Shown: positions 26,683 to 33,965 of the stretch, in pieces
Layout of the letters: each line of letters begins with the position of its first letter
Numbering within the stretch: the stretch's first letter is position 1
Source: Bacteroidetes bacterium UBA4416
GTDB taxonomy: Bacteria; Bacteroidota; Bacteroidia; B-17B0; Aurantibacillaceae
Length of the DNA: 64,000 bases
Assembly (NCBI GenBank): GCA_002390745.1
Contig: DGQK01000026.1
Coordinates: 33,184 to 97,183, forward strand
Reading direction: 5' to 3'
Made by a program: the position numbers and the translations under genes
The notes under the pieces: model-generated
Told to the model about the DNA's origin: nothing
Seen by the model: the letters and a program-made list of their open reading frames with translations, nothing else
Database searches by the model: none

Positions 26683-28014
26683 ATGAAACAACCATTTCTA
26701 CATTATACATGCATTGCTTTGGCAATAGGATGTATGCAGGCCTTCGGGCAAACCAACTCAAATTACTACCAAACCTTGCCGGATTATACCATTGATGTCA
26801 TACCTCAGGACATCGGAGGCAATGTCAACTTAGGGCGTGGCATCGATCTGTCCGACCCTTCCAATCCAAGGTTGTCTACACTCAATGCCTTTAGCATCAA
26901 CAAGGATAATACAACCATTACCCTTTCAAATCCCATTAATGAGAGTATTATCACTCAAGCCTCTTCCTATTTCGTAGAAAATCAATCGGAATACGAAAAA
27001 GCCCGGTCTTTGTTTTTTAATTTCAAAATTGCCTATGGTTTTTTCAATCTGAATGCGGCCTACAGCCAGATCCAGAATGAGCGTAACACACACCGTTCCA
27101 TCCAGTTCATTATGCAAAATACGGTCACGGCTCCAAGCATTGACCTCCAGGAATTAAAATGGGTGAAGGAGCCAAGCTCCGAAAAAATAACGGACCTTAC
27201 TGAGCGCAAAAGACAATTCATTGAAGAATACGGCACCCATTTTATTCAATCCATCAATTATGGTTTCAGGGTAGCCATTGAAGGTAAAATCCAAACAACC
27301 GACATTAGTAAGCAAACGAATTTCTCCGTAGCTTTCAAAGCCTGGGGAGCCAGTGGCGGGGCGGGCGGCTCATCTTCCGACATTTTAAAGTCGTCGGATG
27401 TCCAGCTCACCTGTGTCATTACAGCGGGTTCTATCAAACCCATATCATCGATGGTATTAAGGGGCTTTGACGACATCTCGGCTTTCCTGACGGATCTGAA
27501 AAACGGGAAGATCAAAATAACCAATGCCCCTATTTCCTGCAATTTAAAATCATACCGCTTCACCTTAACTTCCTATCCAAACAGCAAGGATATTTTCAAA
27601 ATTTCGGAAGAAGGCACCCTGGCTTTGTCTCCTTATGGTGTCCCTAAAGGCACAATTATTTCCTGGTTCCCCGATGCATCGTCTATCGTCAAAGATCCGG
27701 TTACCGGCCAAAACAAAGTAAGCCCTCCAAAGGGCTGGGCTATTTGCGACGGGAGCAATCAAACACCTAATTTAACCGGTCGTTTTGCACGCGGTGCCTT
27801 TAATAATGACCAGGCGGGCATTTTAGGCGGCGCTGATCCTTTAAATCCGGTAAGAACACCCGACCTGTCTTTTAGCGCTGATAGAAAAGGAAGCGACTTC
27901 CATTGGGGAGAAACACCCTGGGCCGGCGGGCCTAACCCTGTGTATAATTTATCGGCAAAGCCACTTAATGTTTTGCCTCCTTATTTCGAGGTCATCTATC
28001 TGATCAAGCAATAA
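26683..28014 (+). CDS. Secreted MACPF (perforin-like) protein fused to a phage tail-collar-like domain
   Basis: A 443-residue protein with a signal peptide (MKQPFLHYTCIALAIGCMQA; the Cys at 17 could also be a lipidation site). The MACPF signature YGTHF lies at 183-187, after a Gln/Asn-rich helical stretch (about 85-140) matching the first membrane-inserting cluster, and before a second Ser/Gly/Ala-rich cluster (about 200-250). Residues about 321-443 match a phage tail-fibre collar domain: PKGTIISWF, then PPKGWAICDGS, TPNLTGRFARG, and finally LPPYFEVIYLIK. MACPF proteins assemble ring pores; in Bacteroides they act as antibacterial toxins. Collar domains sit in trimeric fibres. The pairing suggests a pore former with an unusual binding or assembly module, which is inference. 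The start was chosen at the signal peptide. Next gene is 3 bp away. Confidence 0.9.
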   Translation: MKQPFLHYTCIALAIGCMQAFGQTNSNYYQTLPDYTIDVIPQDIGGNVNLGRGIDLSDPSNPRLSTLNAFSINKDNTTITLSNPINESIITQASSYFVENQSEYEKARSLFFNFKIAYGFFNLNAAYSQIQNERNTHRSIQFIMQNTVTAPSIDLQELKWVKEPSSEKITDLTERKRQFIEEYGTHFIQSINYGFRVAIEGKIQTTDISKQTNFSVAFKAWGASGGAGGSSSDILKSSDVQLTCVITAGSIKPISSMVLRGFDDISAFLTDLKNGKIKITNAPISCNLKSYRFTLTSYPNSKDIFKISEEGTLALSPYGVPKGTIISWFPDASSIVKDPVTGQNKVSPPKGWAICDGSNQTPNLTGRFARGAFNNDQAGILGGADPLNPVRTPDLSFSADRKGSDFHWGETPWAGGPNPVYNLSAKPLNVLPPYFEVIYLIKQ

Positions 28015-28017
28015 CTG

Positions 28018-28140
28018 ATGAATTCTACAGTATTAGCAAGTATTATCGGAGGAATATGTACAATTGTAGCGGTTATAATTCCTATAATCATTGAAGAATA
28101 CAGGGATCCTGAAATCCCTGCCGCAGGCAGGATTTTTTGA
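28018..28140 (+). CDS. 40-residue single-TM peptide after the MACPF gene
   Basis: A short open frame starting 3 bp after the MACPF stop. It encodes one hydrophobic segment (ASIIGGICTIVAVIIPIII) followed by EEYRDPEIPAAGRIF and a TGA. The membrane segment and tight spacing favour a real product. Its stop overlaps the TTG start of the next frame (TTGA). Alternatively it is the N-terminal membrane anchor of a single protein whose frame is interrupted at a run of six T (28133-28138), by a natural frameshift, transcript slippage or a sequence error. A role as immunity or partner peptide for the MACPF protein is only an idea. Confidence 0.6.
   Translation: MNSTVLASIIGGICTIVAVIIPIIIEEYRDPEIPAAGRIF
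28117..28138 (+). terminator. Terminator-like hairpin at the TM-peptide/downstream-gene junction
   Basis: CCTGCC (28117-28122), GCA loop, GGCAGG (28126-28131). The stem extends by AAAT/ATTT with one bulged C and runs into six T at 28133-28138. It has the form of an intrinsic terminator but sits inside the overlapping coding ends, so it may set the ratio of upstream to downstream expression. Confidence 0.6.
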
Positions 28141-28478
28141 AAGGAACCTGGAAAGGAATTATTGTGCAAAGCAGAACGGACGATTCTATCATGACAATGC
28201 AGATGGAGCTTAACCTGGAAATAAAACGAAGAAAAATAGTTGGTACAGGAGTTCTCTTTTATGACGGGCAGCTTCATCACATTACCCTCTGTGGTATATT
28301 CCGAAACGATCGCTTTCTGAAAATGGATTACGACAATAAGTTATCGTACCTCCGACAGTTCGGTTGTTTCCTTTTCGACCTCGATAAGGTAGAAGGCCAG
28401 CTGATAGGTCGCTTTGTAGGATATGGCCATATTTCCAGAAATATTGTATACGGAACATGCTCCTTTAAAAAAGCCTGA
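28137..28478 (+). CDS. 113-residue beta-rich protein, putative partner of the MACPF operon
   Basis: Starts with TTG, overlapping the stop of the TM peptide by 3 bases. The protein begins KGTWKGIIVQSR and continues as a predicted series of beta strands (MQMELNLEIKRRKIVGTGVLFYDG, then HHITLCGIF, RFLKMDYD, VEGQLIGRFVGYG), which looks like a small beta barrel of lipocalin-like or similar type. No known family is recognised with certainty. A TM helix followed by such a barrel recalls Cap15-like effectors, but this is a weak analogy. If fused in frame to the TM peptide it would be a 150-residue membrane-anchored protein. It converges with the pseudouridine synthase gene, 15 bp apart. Confidence 0.7.
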   Translation: MKGTWKGIIVQSRTDDSIMTMQMELNLEIKRRKIVGTGVLFYDGQLHHITLCGIFRNDRFLKMDYDNKLSYLRQFGCFLFDLDKVEGQLIGRFVGYGHISRNIVYGTCSFKKA

Positions 28479-28493
28479 GCAGCTCTATCGGAT

Positions 28494-29204
28494 CTACACC
28501 AGCTTCACTAGCTCATTCCACACCGTATCCGTGGTTTGCGGCCTGCAAATGATAACGACCGGCTCCTGTTTCACGGGATGCATGAACTCCGCCTTGTAGG
28601 AATGCAGGTGAATGGAGGCATTAGGATTGGTGCGGTCGAATCCGTATTTCACATCGCCTTTGATGGGGCAACCGATGGCGCTGAGCTGCGCCCGGATTTG
28701 GTGGTGGCGGCCGGTATAGAGGTTGATCTCCAAGAGGTGATAATTACTGATAGATGCGATGAGCGTGTATTTCAGTTCTGCTTTCAGGGATCCTTTTTTT
28801 TCTTCCTTAAAGGCTTTGCTGGTATTCGTCTTCTCGTTTTTAATCAGGTAATGCGTCAGGCGCTCCGAAAGTTGCGGAGGCTTTTGCTTCACCACAGCCC
28901 AATAGGTTTTTTGAATGGTCTTATCGCGAAACAGCTCGTTCATGCGCGCCAGGGCCTTGCTCGTTTTGGCAAAGATCACAATACCTGACACGGGGCGGTC
29001 GAGGCGATGACACACGCCGCAAAACACGTTACCTGGCTTATTGTCGCGCTGCTTGATGTAATTCTTCACTTTCTCCGAAAGCGGCATGTCGCCGGTTTTA
29101 TCCCCCTGCACGATCTCCGACGATTTTTTGTTGATCACAATCAGGTGATTGTCCTCATACAGGATCTGCGATTCTTCTATCAATTCTTCAGGTGCAAACA
29201 TCAT
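28494..29204 (-). CDS. RluA-family RNA pseudouridine synthase
   Basis: Isomerises specific uridines in rRNA or tRNA to pseudouridine. A 236-residue, single-domain member without the S4 domain found in RluC/RluD. The catalytic motif HRLDRPVSG with its Asp is intact; LIVINKKSSEIVQGD precedes it. LLEINLYTGRHHQIRAQL and GCPIKGDVKYG complete the fold. The exact target position cannot be told from sequence. A strong promoter lies at 29257-29285. Confidence 0.94.
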   Translation of the reverse strand: MMFAPEELIEESQILYEDNHLIVINKKSSEIVQGDKTGDMPLSEKVKNYIKQRDNKPGNVFCGVCHRLDRPVSGIVIFAKTSKALARMNELFRDKTIQKTYWAVVKQKPPQLSERLTHYLIKNEKTNTSKAFKEEKKGSLKAELKYTLIASISNYHLLEINLYTGRHHQIRAQLSAIGCPIKGDVKYGFDRTNPNASIHLHSYKAEFMHPVKQEPVVIICRPQTTDTVWNELVKLV

Positions 29205-29256
29205 TACGTTGTTTAATGTCGGTTTAAATTCCAGGTACCTGTTTAAAAACAGCCGT

Positions 29257-29285
29257 CAAAGGTATTGCTTTTTCTCCGTTTCAAA
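29257..29285 (-). promoter_or_regulatory. Consensus promoter of the pseudouridine synthase gene
   Basis: On the minus strand: TTTG (29285-29282), 17-bp spacer, TACCTTTG (29264-29257), matching TTTG-N17-TAnnTTTG. The -7 box lies 52 bp before the ATG at 29204. Confidence 0.7.
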
Positions 29286-29324
29286 CCGGGAGATCAGCGA
29301 ATTCCCGTTCTGCCAGATTTACCC

Positions 29325-29930
29325 TCATGGATGTTGCGCAGGATGTTTCATCGCAGCCTGTATCGCCTTGCAGGAAGCTGCCAGAGACGCTGCCGTATAT
29401 TCTTCCATGCGAAGATGTAAAATCCGCGCTCCCGATTTTTGCTTTGCCAGGTAGTAGGTATCAAAGGATCTCTGGATCTTTTGAAGGTACTTGGGCTTTA
29501 AGCTCTTCTCTACCTCTCTTCCACGTTTCCGGATATTTTCCAGAAGCAGTCGGGGCGACGTTTCCAGGTACACGATCAGGTCAGGCACGGGCAGCGTTTG
29601 CTTCATGGCATTGAAATGCTTTTTATAAAAAATAAAATCATCTGCCTTCAGGTTTGCCTTTGCAAAGCACAGGCATTTATCAAAGTGAAAATCGGCAACC
29701 GTAGTTTTTTTACAGGGCTTTTCAAAATAGTTGAACAGCTGCTTATGCCGGTCGATGAGAAAGGAATATTCCGTAGGAAAGGCAAAGGTTTTGGGCTTAT
29801 TGTAAAACAAGGGCAGCAGCACGTTTTCCTCGAAGCGCTCGGGCAGGTATTCTGCCTTCAGCAAAGTGGCCAGTTCTTTGGCCAGGGTGGTTTTTCCGGC
29901 ACCGATATTTCCTTCTATGCAAATGTACAT
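29325..29930 (-). CDS. Deoxynucleoside kinase family protein
   Basis: Phosphorylates a deoxynucleoside for salvage. The 201-residue protein has a P-loop right at the start (EGNIGAGKTT). The characteristic ERFEEN-type segment (PERFEENVLLPLFY) follows, then the Arg-containing DRHKQLF motif and the LID-like region NIRKRGREVEKSLK. The substrate (deoxyadenosine/deoxyguanosine or other) cannot be fixed from sequence. It starts 1 bp after the folK stop, so the two form one transcription unit, a pairing seen in other Bacteroidota. Confidence 0.93.
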   Translation of the reverse strand: MYICIEGNIGAGKTTLAKELATLLKAEYLPERFEENVLLPLFYNKPKTFAFPTEYSFLIDRHKQLFNYFEKPCKKTTVADFHFDKCLCFAKANLKADDFIFYKKHFNAMKQTLPVPDLIVYLETSPRLLLENIRKRGREVEKSLKPKYLQKIQRSFDTYYLAKQKSGARILHLRMEEYTAASLAASCKAIQAAMKHPAQHP

Positions 29931-29931
29931 G

Positions 29932-30426
29932 CTAGGTGTTTTGGTATAATGTGACGCTGGAAGTGTCCTGGCACTCCCGCAATAAATTAAAGATCGTTTT
30001 ATTTAAAACAGGATGCAAATACGCTCCGGCAATTTCGCTTAGGGGAATCAGAACAAATTTGCGGAGGTGCAGGCGCGGGTGTGGCAGTACCAAATGCTCC
30101 TGCGCCATCACAAGCGTATTATACAAGAGTACATCGATATCGATCGTTCTCGGCTCATACGTTTTCCAGGGGTCGCGCGTTCTTCCCAACCCGGTTTCGA
30201 TCTCCAGCAATACGCGGAGAAGCGCTTCAGGAGCAAGGGCTGTTTCCACCGATATGCAGCAATTCAGGTAAGCCTGCTGCCCACTCACCCCCCAGGCTTC
30301 GGTTTCATAAACAGGCGATACCTGTTTCACACTACCCGCCCGCTCTCCTATCCGCTGCCTGGCTTCCGCCAGAAAAGCTTCCCTGTCGCCGATATTGCCG
30401 CCCAGGCACAAATATGCTGTGTTCAT
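29932..30426 (-). CDS. folK: 2-amino-4-hydroxy-6-hydroxymethyldihydropteridine pyrophosphokinase
   Basis: Transfers pyrophosphate from ATP to 6-hydroxymethyldihydropterin, the folate-pathway step after FolB. With the start at 30426 it has 164 residues, normal for HPPK. It shows AYLCLGGNIGDREAFL at the start, then SPVYETEAWGV, the ATP/pterin motif EIETGLGRTRDPWKTYEPRTIDIDVLLY, and VLPHPRLHLRKFVLIPL. A frame extension to 30528 has no family resemblance. It is in one unit with the deoxynucleoside kinase and divergent from sppA. Confidence 0.95.
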   Translation of the reverse strand: MNTAYLCLGGNIGDREAFLAEARQRIGERAGSVKQVSPVYETEAWGVSGQQAYLNCCISVETALAPEALLRVLLEIETGLGRTRDPWKTYEPRTIDIDVLLYNTLVMAQEHLVLPHPRLHLRKFVLIPLSEIAGAYLHPVLNKTIFNLLRECQDTSSVTLYQNT

Positions 30427-30530
30427 AAAAATTATATGTAAAAATAACAGAAAGAAGCTTATTTTCGGTCGGCAGAAAAACAATAATTCCATAACCCTGT
30501 TTACCTTAACATTATACATTATCAACACTC

Positions 30531-32390
30531 ATGGAGCCATCTAAAGACGAAAAACCTGTGAACCATCCTTCCACTGATCACCAGAACATCCGGGTCATTC
30601 CGAAATACTCCGGGGCAAGGTTATTTTTCGGCGCCTTTTTCGGTTCCTGCCTCGGTATCCTGGTGACAGGCGTGGTGATAACGCTCATCATCATCTTTTC
30701 CCTTATCGGCTCGGTAAAAGATGCCGTGAAAATGGGAGAAGAAAAAACATTTGCGCTTAAAGACAATGCGGTCTTAAAACTGAACCTGGATGGGATCATC
30801 AGAGACCGCGGCACCCGAAATCCTTTAGGAGACCTTGACCTCGGTCCGTTTATGCCCAAAGGGAACATTGGCCTCAACGACATCATCGACAATCTGAAAA
30901 AGGCCAAGAGCGATCCAAAGATCAAAGGCATTTACCTCGAAGTCAGTAATCCTTCGGCAGGGTTTGCCAGTCTTGAAGAGGTCCGGAATGCCCTCCTGGA
31001 TTTCAAATCTTCCGGGAAATTTATTTATGCCTACGCCGAAACCTACTCACAAAAGGGCTATTACGTAGCCACAACAGCCGATAAGATATACCTGAACCCA
31101 CAGGGCGGCATGGAGATCAAAGGCTTGAGCTCGCAGCTGATGTTCTATAAAAATATGCTCGAAAAATTAAATGTGGAAGTGCAGATCTTCCGTCATGGCA
31201 AATTTAAAAGCGCCATCGAGCCTTTTATGCTCGACAAGATGAGCGATGCCAACCGCGCACAGGTAGAAATTTACCTGGGCTCTATCTGGAACCAGATGGT
31301 AAAAGGCATCGGCGAGCAACGGGGAATCTCAGCCGGCGAGATCAATGCCATGGCCGATAATATGTCGGTAAGAAGCGCGGAAGACGCCCTCAGCTTCAAA
31401 CTGGTGGATCAGCTTCAATACGAAGATGAGGTGCTATCAGGCATTCGCAAAAGCATAGGCATTGAGGAAAAAGACAAGATCAATTTCGTATCGCTCGACA
31501 ATTACCTTAACTCCGGCAACACCCTCAACCACTCCTCCAACAAGATCGCAGTGATCTATGCCCTGGGTGAAATTGAAAGCGGCGATGGCGATGACAACAG
31601 CATTGGCAGCGAACGCCTTGCCAAAGCCATCAGGGAAGCCAGGCTCGACGATGACATCAAAGCCATTGTGCTGCGTGTGAACTCTCCGGGAGGAAGCGCC
31701 CTGGCCAGCGACGTGATCTGGCGGGAAACCGTATTGGCCAAAAAAGCCAAACCTTTTGTGGTATCGATGGGAGATGTGGCTGCCAGCGGCGGCTATTACA
31801 TTAGTTGCGCCGCCGACAGGATCTTTGCGCAACCCAATACAATCACCGGCTCTATCGGCGTATTCGGCCTCATCCCCAATGCCCAGAAAGCCTTGTCAGA
31901 AAAGCTCGGCATCACCATCGACACTGTCAATACCAACAAACACAGCGATGTGGGAACGATCCTGAGAGGAGCGACCAAGGAAGAGCATGCTTACATTCAG
32001 CAGGGCATTGAGAAAATCTACGATGTGTTTATCACCAAAGTAGGCGAAGGCAGGAACATGCATAAGGGCGATGTGGACAGCATTGGCCAGGGAAGGGTGT
32101 GGAGCGGGGCGGATGCACTTAAAATCAACCTGGTGGATGAGCTGGGAGGACTGAACGATGCGGTGAGCTATGCAGCTAAAAAAGCAAACCTGAAGGATTA
32201 TAAGATCAAAGACTACCCGAAACGTAAGGAACCCCTGCTGGAAATCCTGGGCGCCAGCCAGGAAGACATGGAAACACGCGCCATCAAATCAAAACTGGGC
32301 GAGCAGTACATTTACCTTCAGCAGCTGAAGCACGTGCTTAACAGCAAAGGCGTACAGGCGCGCCTGCCTTATGAGATGATCATTGAGTAA
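30531..32390 (+). CDS. sppA: Signal peptide peptidase SppA, 67-kDa type
   Basis: Membrane-bound serine protease that degrades cleaved signal peptides. The 619-residue protein has one N-terminal TM helix (about residues 28-55) followed by two tandem S49 domains, as in the long Gram-negative form. The catalytic Lys is K226 in HGKFKSAIEPF of the first domain. The nucleophile Ser is S419 in GDVAASGGYYISCAAD of the second domain. Both are present, so it should be active. Divergent from folK. A palindromic repeat region follows, which may include its terminator. Confidence 0.95.
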   Translation: MEPSKDEKPVNHPSTDHQNIRVIPKYSGARLFFGAFFGSCLGILVTGVVITLIIIFSLIGSVKDAVKMGEEKTFALKDNAVLKLNLDGIIRDRGTRNPLGDLDLGPFMPKGNIGLNDIIDNLKKAKSDPKIKGIYLEVSNPSAGFASLEEVRNALLDFKSSGKFIYAYAETYSQKGYYVATTADKIYLNPQGGMEIKGLSSQLMFYKNMLEKLNVEVQIFRHGKFKSAIEPFMLDKMSDANRAQVEIYLGSIWNQMVKGIGEQRGISAGEINAMADNMSVRSAEDALSFKLVDQLQYEDEVLSGIRKSIGIEEKDKINFVSLDNYLNSGNTLNHSSNKIAVIYALGEIESGDGDDNSIGSERLAKAIREARLDDDIKAIVLRVNSPGGSALASDVIWRETVLAKKAKPFVVSMGDVAASGGYYISCAADRIFAQPNTITGSIGVFGLIPNAQKALSEKLGITIDTVNTNKHSDVGTILRGATKEEHAYIQQGIEKIYDVFITKVGEGRNMHKGDVDSIGQGRVWSGADALKINLVDELGGLNDAVSYAAKKANLKDYKIKDYPKRKEPLLEILGASQEDMETRAIKSKLGEQYIYLQQLKHVLNSKGVQARLPYEMIIE

Positions 32391-32430
32391 CATCACACCC
32401 TATGAAATAAAGCAATCTCTTAACACAGGA

Positions 32431-32507
32431 AATTGCTTCGCTTCATTTCACTGCGCTCGCAATGACGGACTGTTCCCCGCCCCCTGTTGGTGTTATCACC
32501 AACAGGG
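32431..32507. repeat. Palindromic intergenic repeats (REP-like copy A and CCCTGTTGGTG hairpin)
   Basis: Two elements. At 32431-32469 a unit begins ATTGCTTC and ends CGCAATGACGG, resembling the unit at about 40227-40263. At 32482-32507 a perfect 11-bp inverted repeat (CCCTGTTGGTG, TTAT loop, complement) forms a hairpin without a T run. Both lie between sppA and the YdcF-like gene. Confidence 0.6.
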
Positions 32508-32599
32508 AGGCATTGAAAAAAGAACACAATCACAAACCTTGTTAAGAAACATTTGAAACATAGCCCTTCCCGGGAGATCAAAATTCCTTAGATTTGACT

Positions 32600-33367
32600 A
32601 TGTTTTTTTTCCTGTCAAAAATACTGGCATTCCTTATCACGCCTTATACCTGGTTCTTTATAGCCTTATTGATTCTGCTCAAAAAAGTGTGGTACACGCC
32701 CTTTAAAAAATTTGTGCTCATCCTGACCATTCTCGTTTATGTATTTTCCAATTCATTCCTGGTAGACGAGCTTGTGCGTGCCTGGGAATATGAAGACGAC
32801 GACATCTACCTGAAAGACACACGCTACGATCTGGCCCTTGTACTTGGCGGGATGGGGCGCGTGGATGAGCGCCAGCAGCGCATTGACTTCACCTGCTCCG
32901 GCGACAGGCTTTTCCAGACCCTGCCCATGTATTACAAGGGGCGTGTCGGCAAACTCATCATCAGCGGCGGTTCCGGAAGCATCAGCCATCCCGGCCACCG
33001 GGAAGCCACGTATATAAAAAAATACCTGAAAAGCATACAGATCCCCGACAGTGCGATCATGATCGAAAACAATTCGAAAAACACGTATGAGAATGCCCTG
33101 TTTACGAAGCATATCCTGGACAGCATGCAATTCAGGGGATCCATCCTGCTCGTCACCTCTTCCTTCCACATGCGCCGTTCCCTGGCCATTTTCAAAAAGG
33201 CAGGCTATCAGAACATCACGCCTTATGTGACGAACAAATTTACCGGCGACCGGAAATTTGAATTCGACTATTGCTTTCTTCCCAATGCGGAAGCCATCAC
33301 CACACTCAACCTCATCATACATGAAATTGTAGGCTATATGACCTATAAGCTCAAAGGCTATCTGTAA
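32600..33367 (+). CDS. YdcF/DUF218 (ElyC/SanA-type) membrane protein
   Basis: A 255-residue protein with two N-terminal TM helices (within residues 1-55) followed by a DUF218 domain. Conserved parts are YDLALVLGGMGRVDER, GKLIISGGSGS, EATYIKKYL, IENNSKNTYENALFTKHIL and VTSSFHMRRSLAIFKKAG, the full family pattern. ElyC and SanA relatives act in envelope and peptidoglycan-precursor homeostasis, but the precise reaction is unknown. A TAGATTTG box (32589-32596) abuts the ATG, so a near-leaderless transcript is possible. The DinB gene follows 24 bp later. Confidence 0.92.
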   Translation: MFFFLSKILAFLITPYTWFFIALLILLKKVWYTPFKKFVLILTILVYVFSNSFLVDELVRAWEYEDDDIYLKDTRYDLALVLGGMGRVDERQQRIDFTCSGDRLFQTLPMYYKGRVGKLIISGGSGSISHPGHREATYIKKYLKSIQIPDSAIMIENNSKNTYENALFTKHILDSMQFRGSILLVTSSFHMRRSLAIFKKAGYQNITPYVTNKFTGDRKFEFDYCFLPNAEAITTLNLIIHEIVGYMTYKLKGYL

Positions 33368-33391
33368 ATCCACTTTTTATATCCAAACACT

Positions 33392-33892
33392 ATGTTCAGA
33401 CACATCAACGATTTTATCCGGGAATTTGAATACGAATCAGGCTCTACGCTCAAGGTATTCCGTAACATCAGTAATGAGGCGCTTTTGGCCAGCCCTCACG
33501 ACAATATCCGCTCCATCCGGCGGCTGGTATGGCACATCACCATGACCTTAGGAGAAATGCCTGGAAAAGCGGGGCTTGTCATTGATTGTCCGGATGAGCA
33601 TTCCGCTCCTCCCGATGATATTGCCACCATATACAAAGCTTACGAAACAGCTGCTCATTCAGTACTCGAACAGGTTAAAACGCACTGGACTGATGCCGAC
33701 CTTTCTACGGAAGTGAATATGTATGGTGAACAATGGAGCAAAGGCACGATCCTGACGGTGCTGATCAGGCATGAAGCGCATCACCGCGGGCAACTCACCG
33801 TTCTGATGCGGCTGAACGGACTAAGCGTTCCGGGCGTATATGGCCCGAGCAAAGAAGAATGGGCTGCCTGGAACATGGCGAGTCCAGAATAA
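33392..33892 (+). CDS. DinB family protein (putative metal-binding four-helix bundle)
   Basis: A 166-residue protein with the DinB fold. The three expected metal-binding histidines are visible: one in RRLVWHITMT near residue 49 and the pair in IRHEAHHRGQLTVLMRL (H-x3-H spacing) in the last helix. Family members are often thiol-dependent transferases or hydrolases of unknown substrate, and the name does not imply DNA-damage function. It lies 24 bp after the YdcF-like gene, possibly cotranscribed. Confidence 0.92.
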   Translation: MFRHINDFIREFEYESGSTLKVFRNISNEALLASPHDNIRSIRRLVWHITMTLGEMPGKAGLVIDCPDEHSAPPDDIATIYKAYETAAHSVLEQVKTHWTDADLSTEVNMYGEQWSKGTILTVLIRHEAHHRGQLTVLMRLNGLSVPGVYGPSKEEWAAWNMASPE

Positions 33893-33965
33893 CCATTCCG
33901 CATTTTTTTCCGGTCCTTATGGAAATACGTCCCGTATGGCATCTTAACCAAAAAATTCATGTATT

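Noticed and set aside
32589..32596. TAGATTTG -7 box for the YdcF-like gene
   Set aside because: Exact match, but it would start transcription at or after the ATG and lacks a -33 box. It is kept only as a note in the gene entry.
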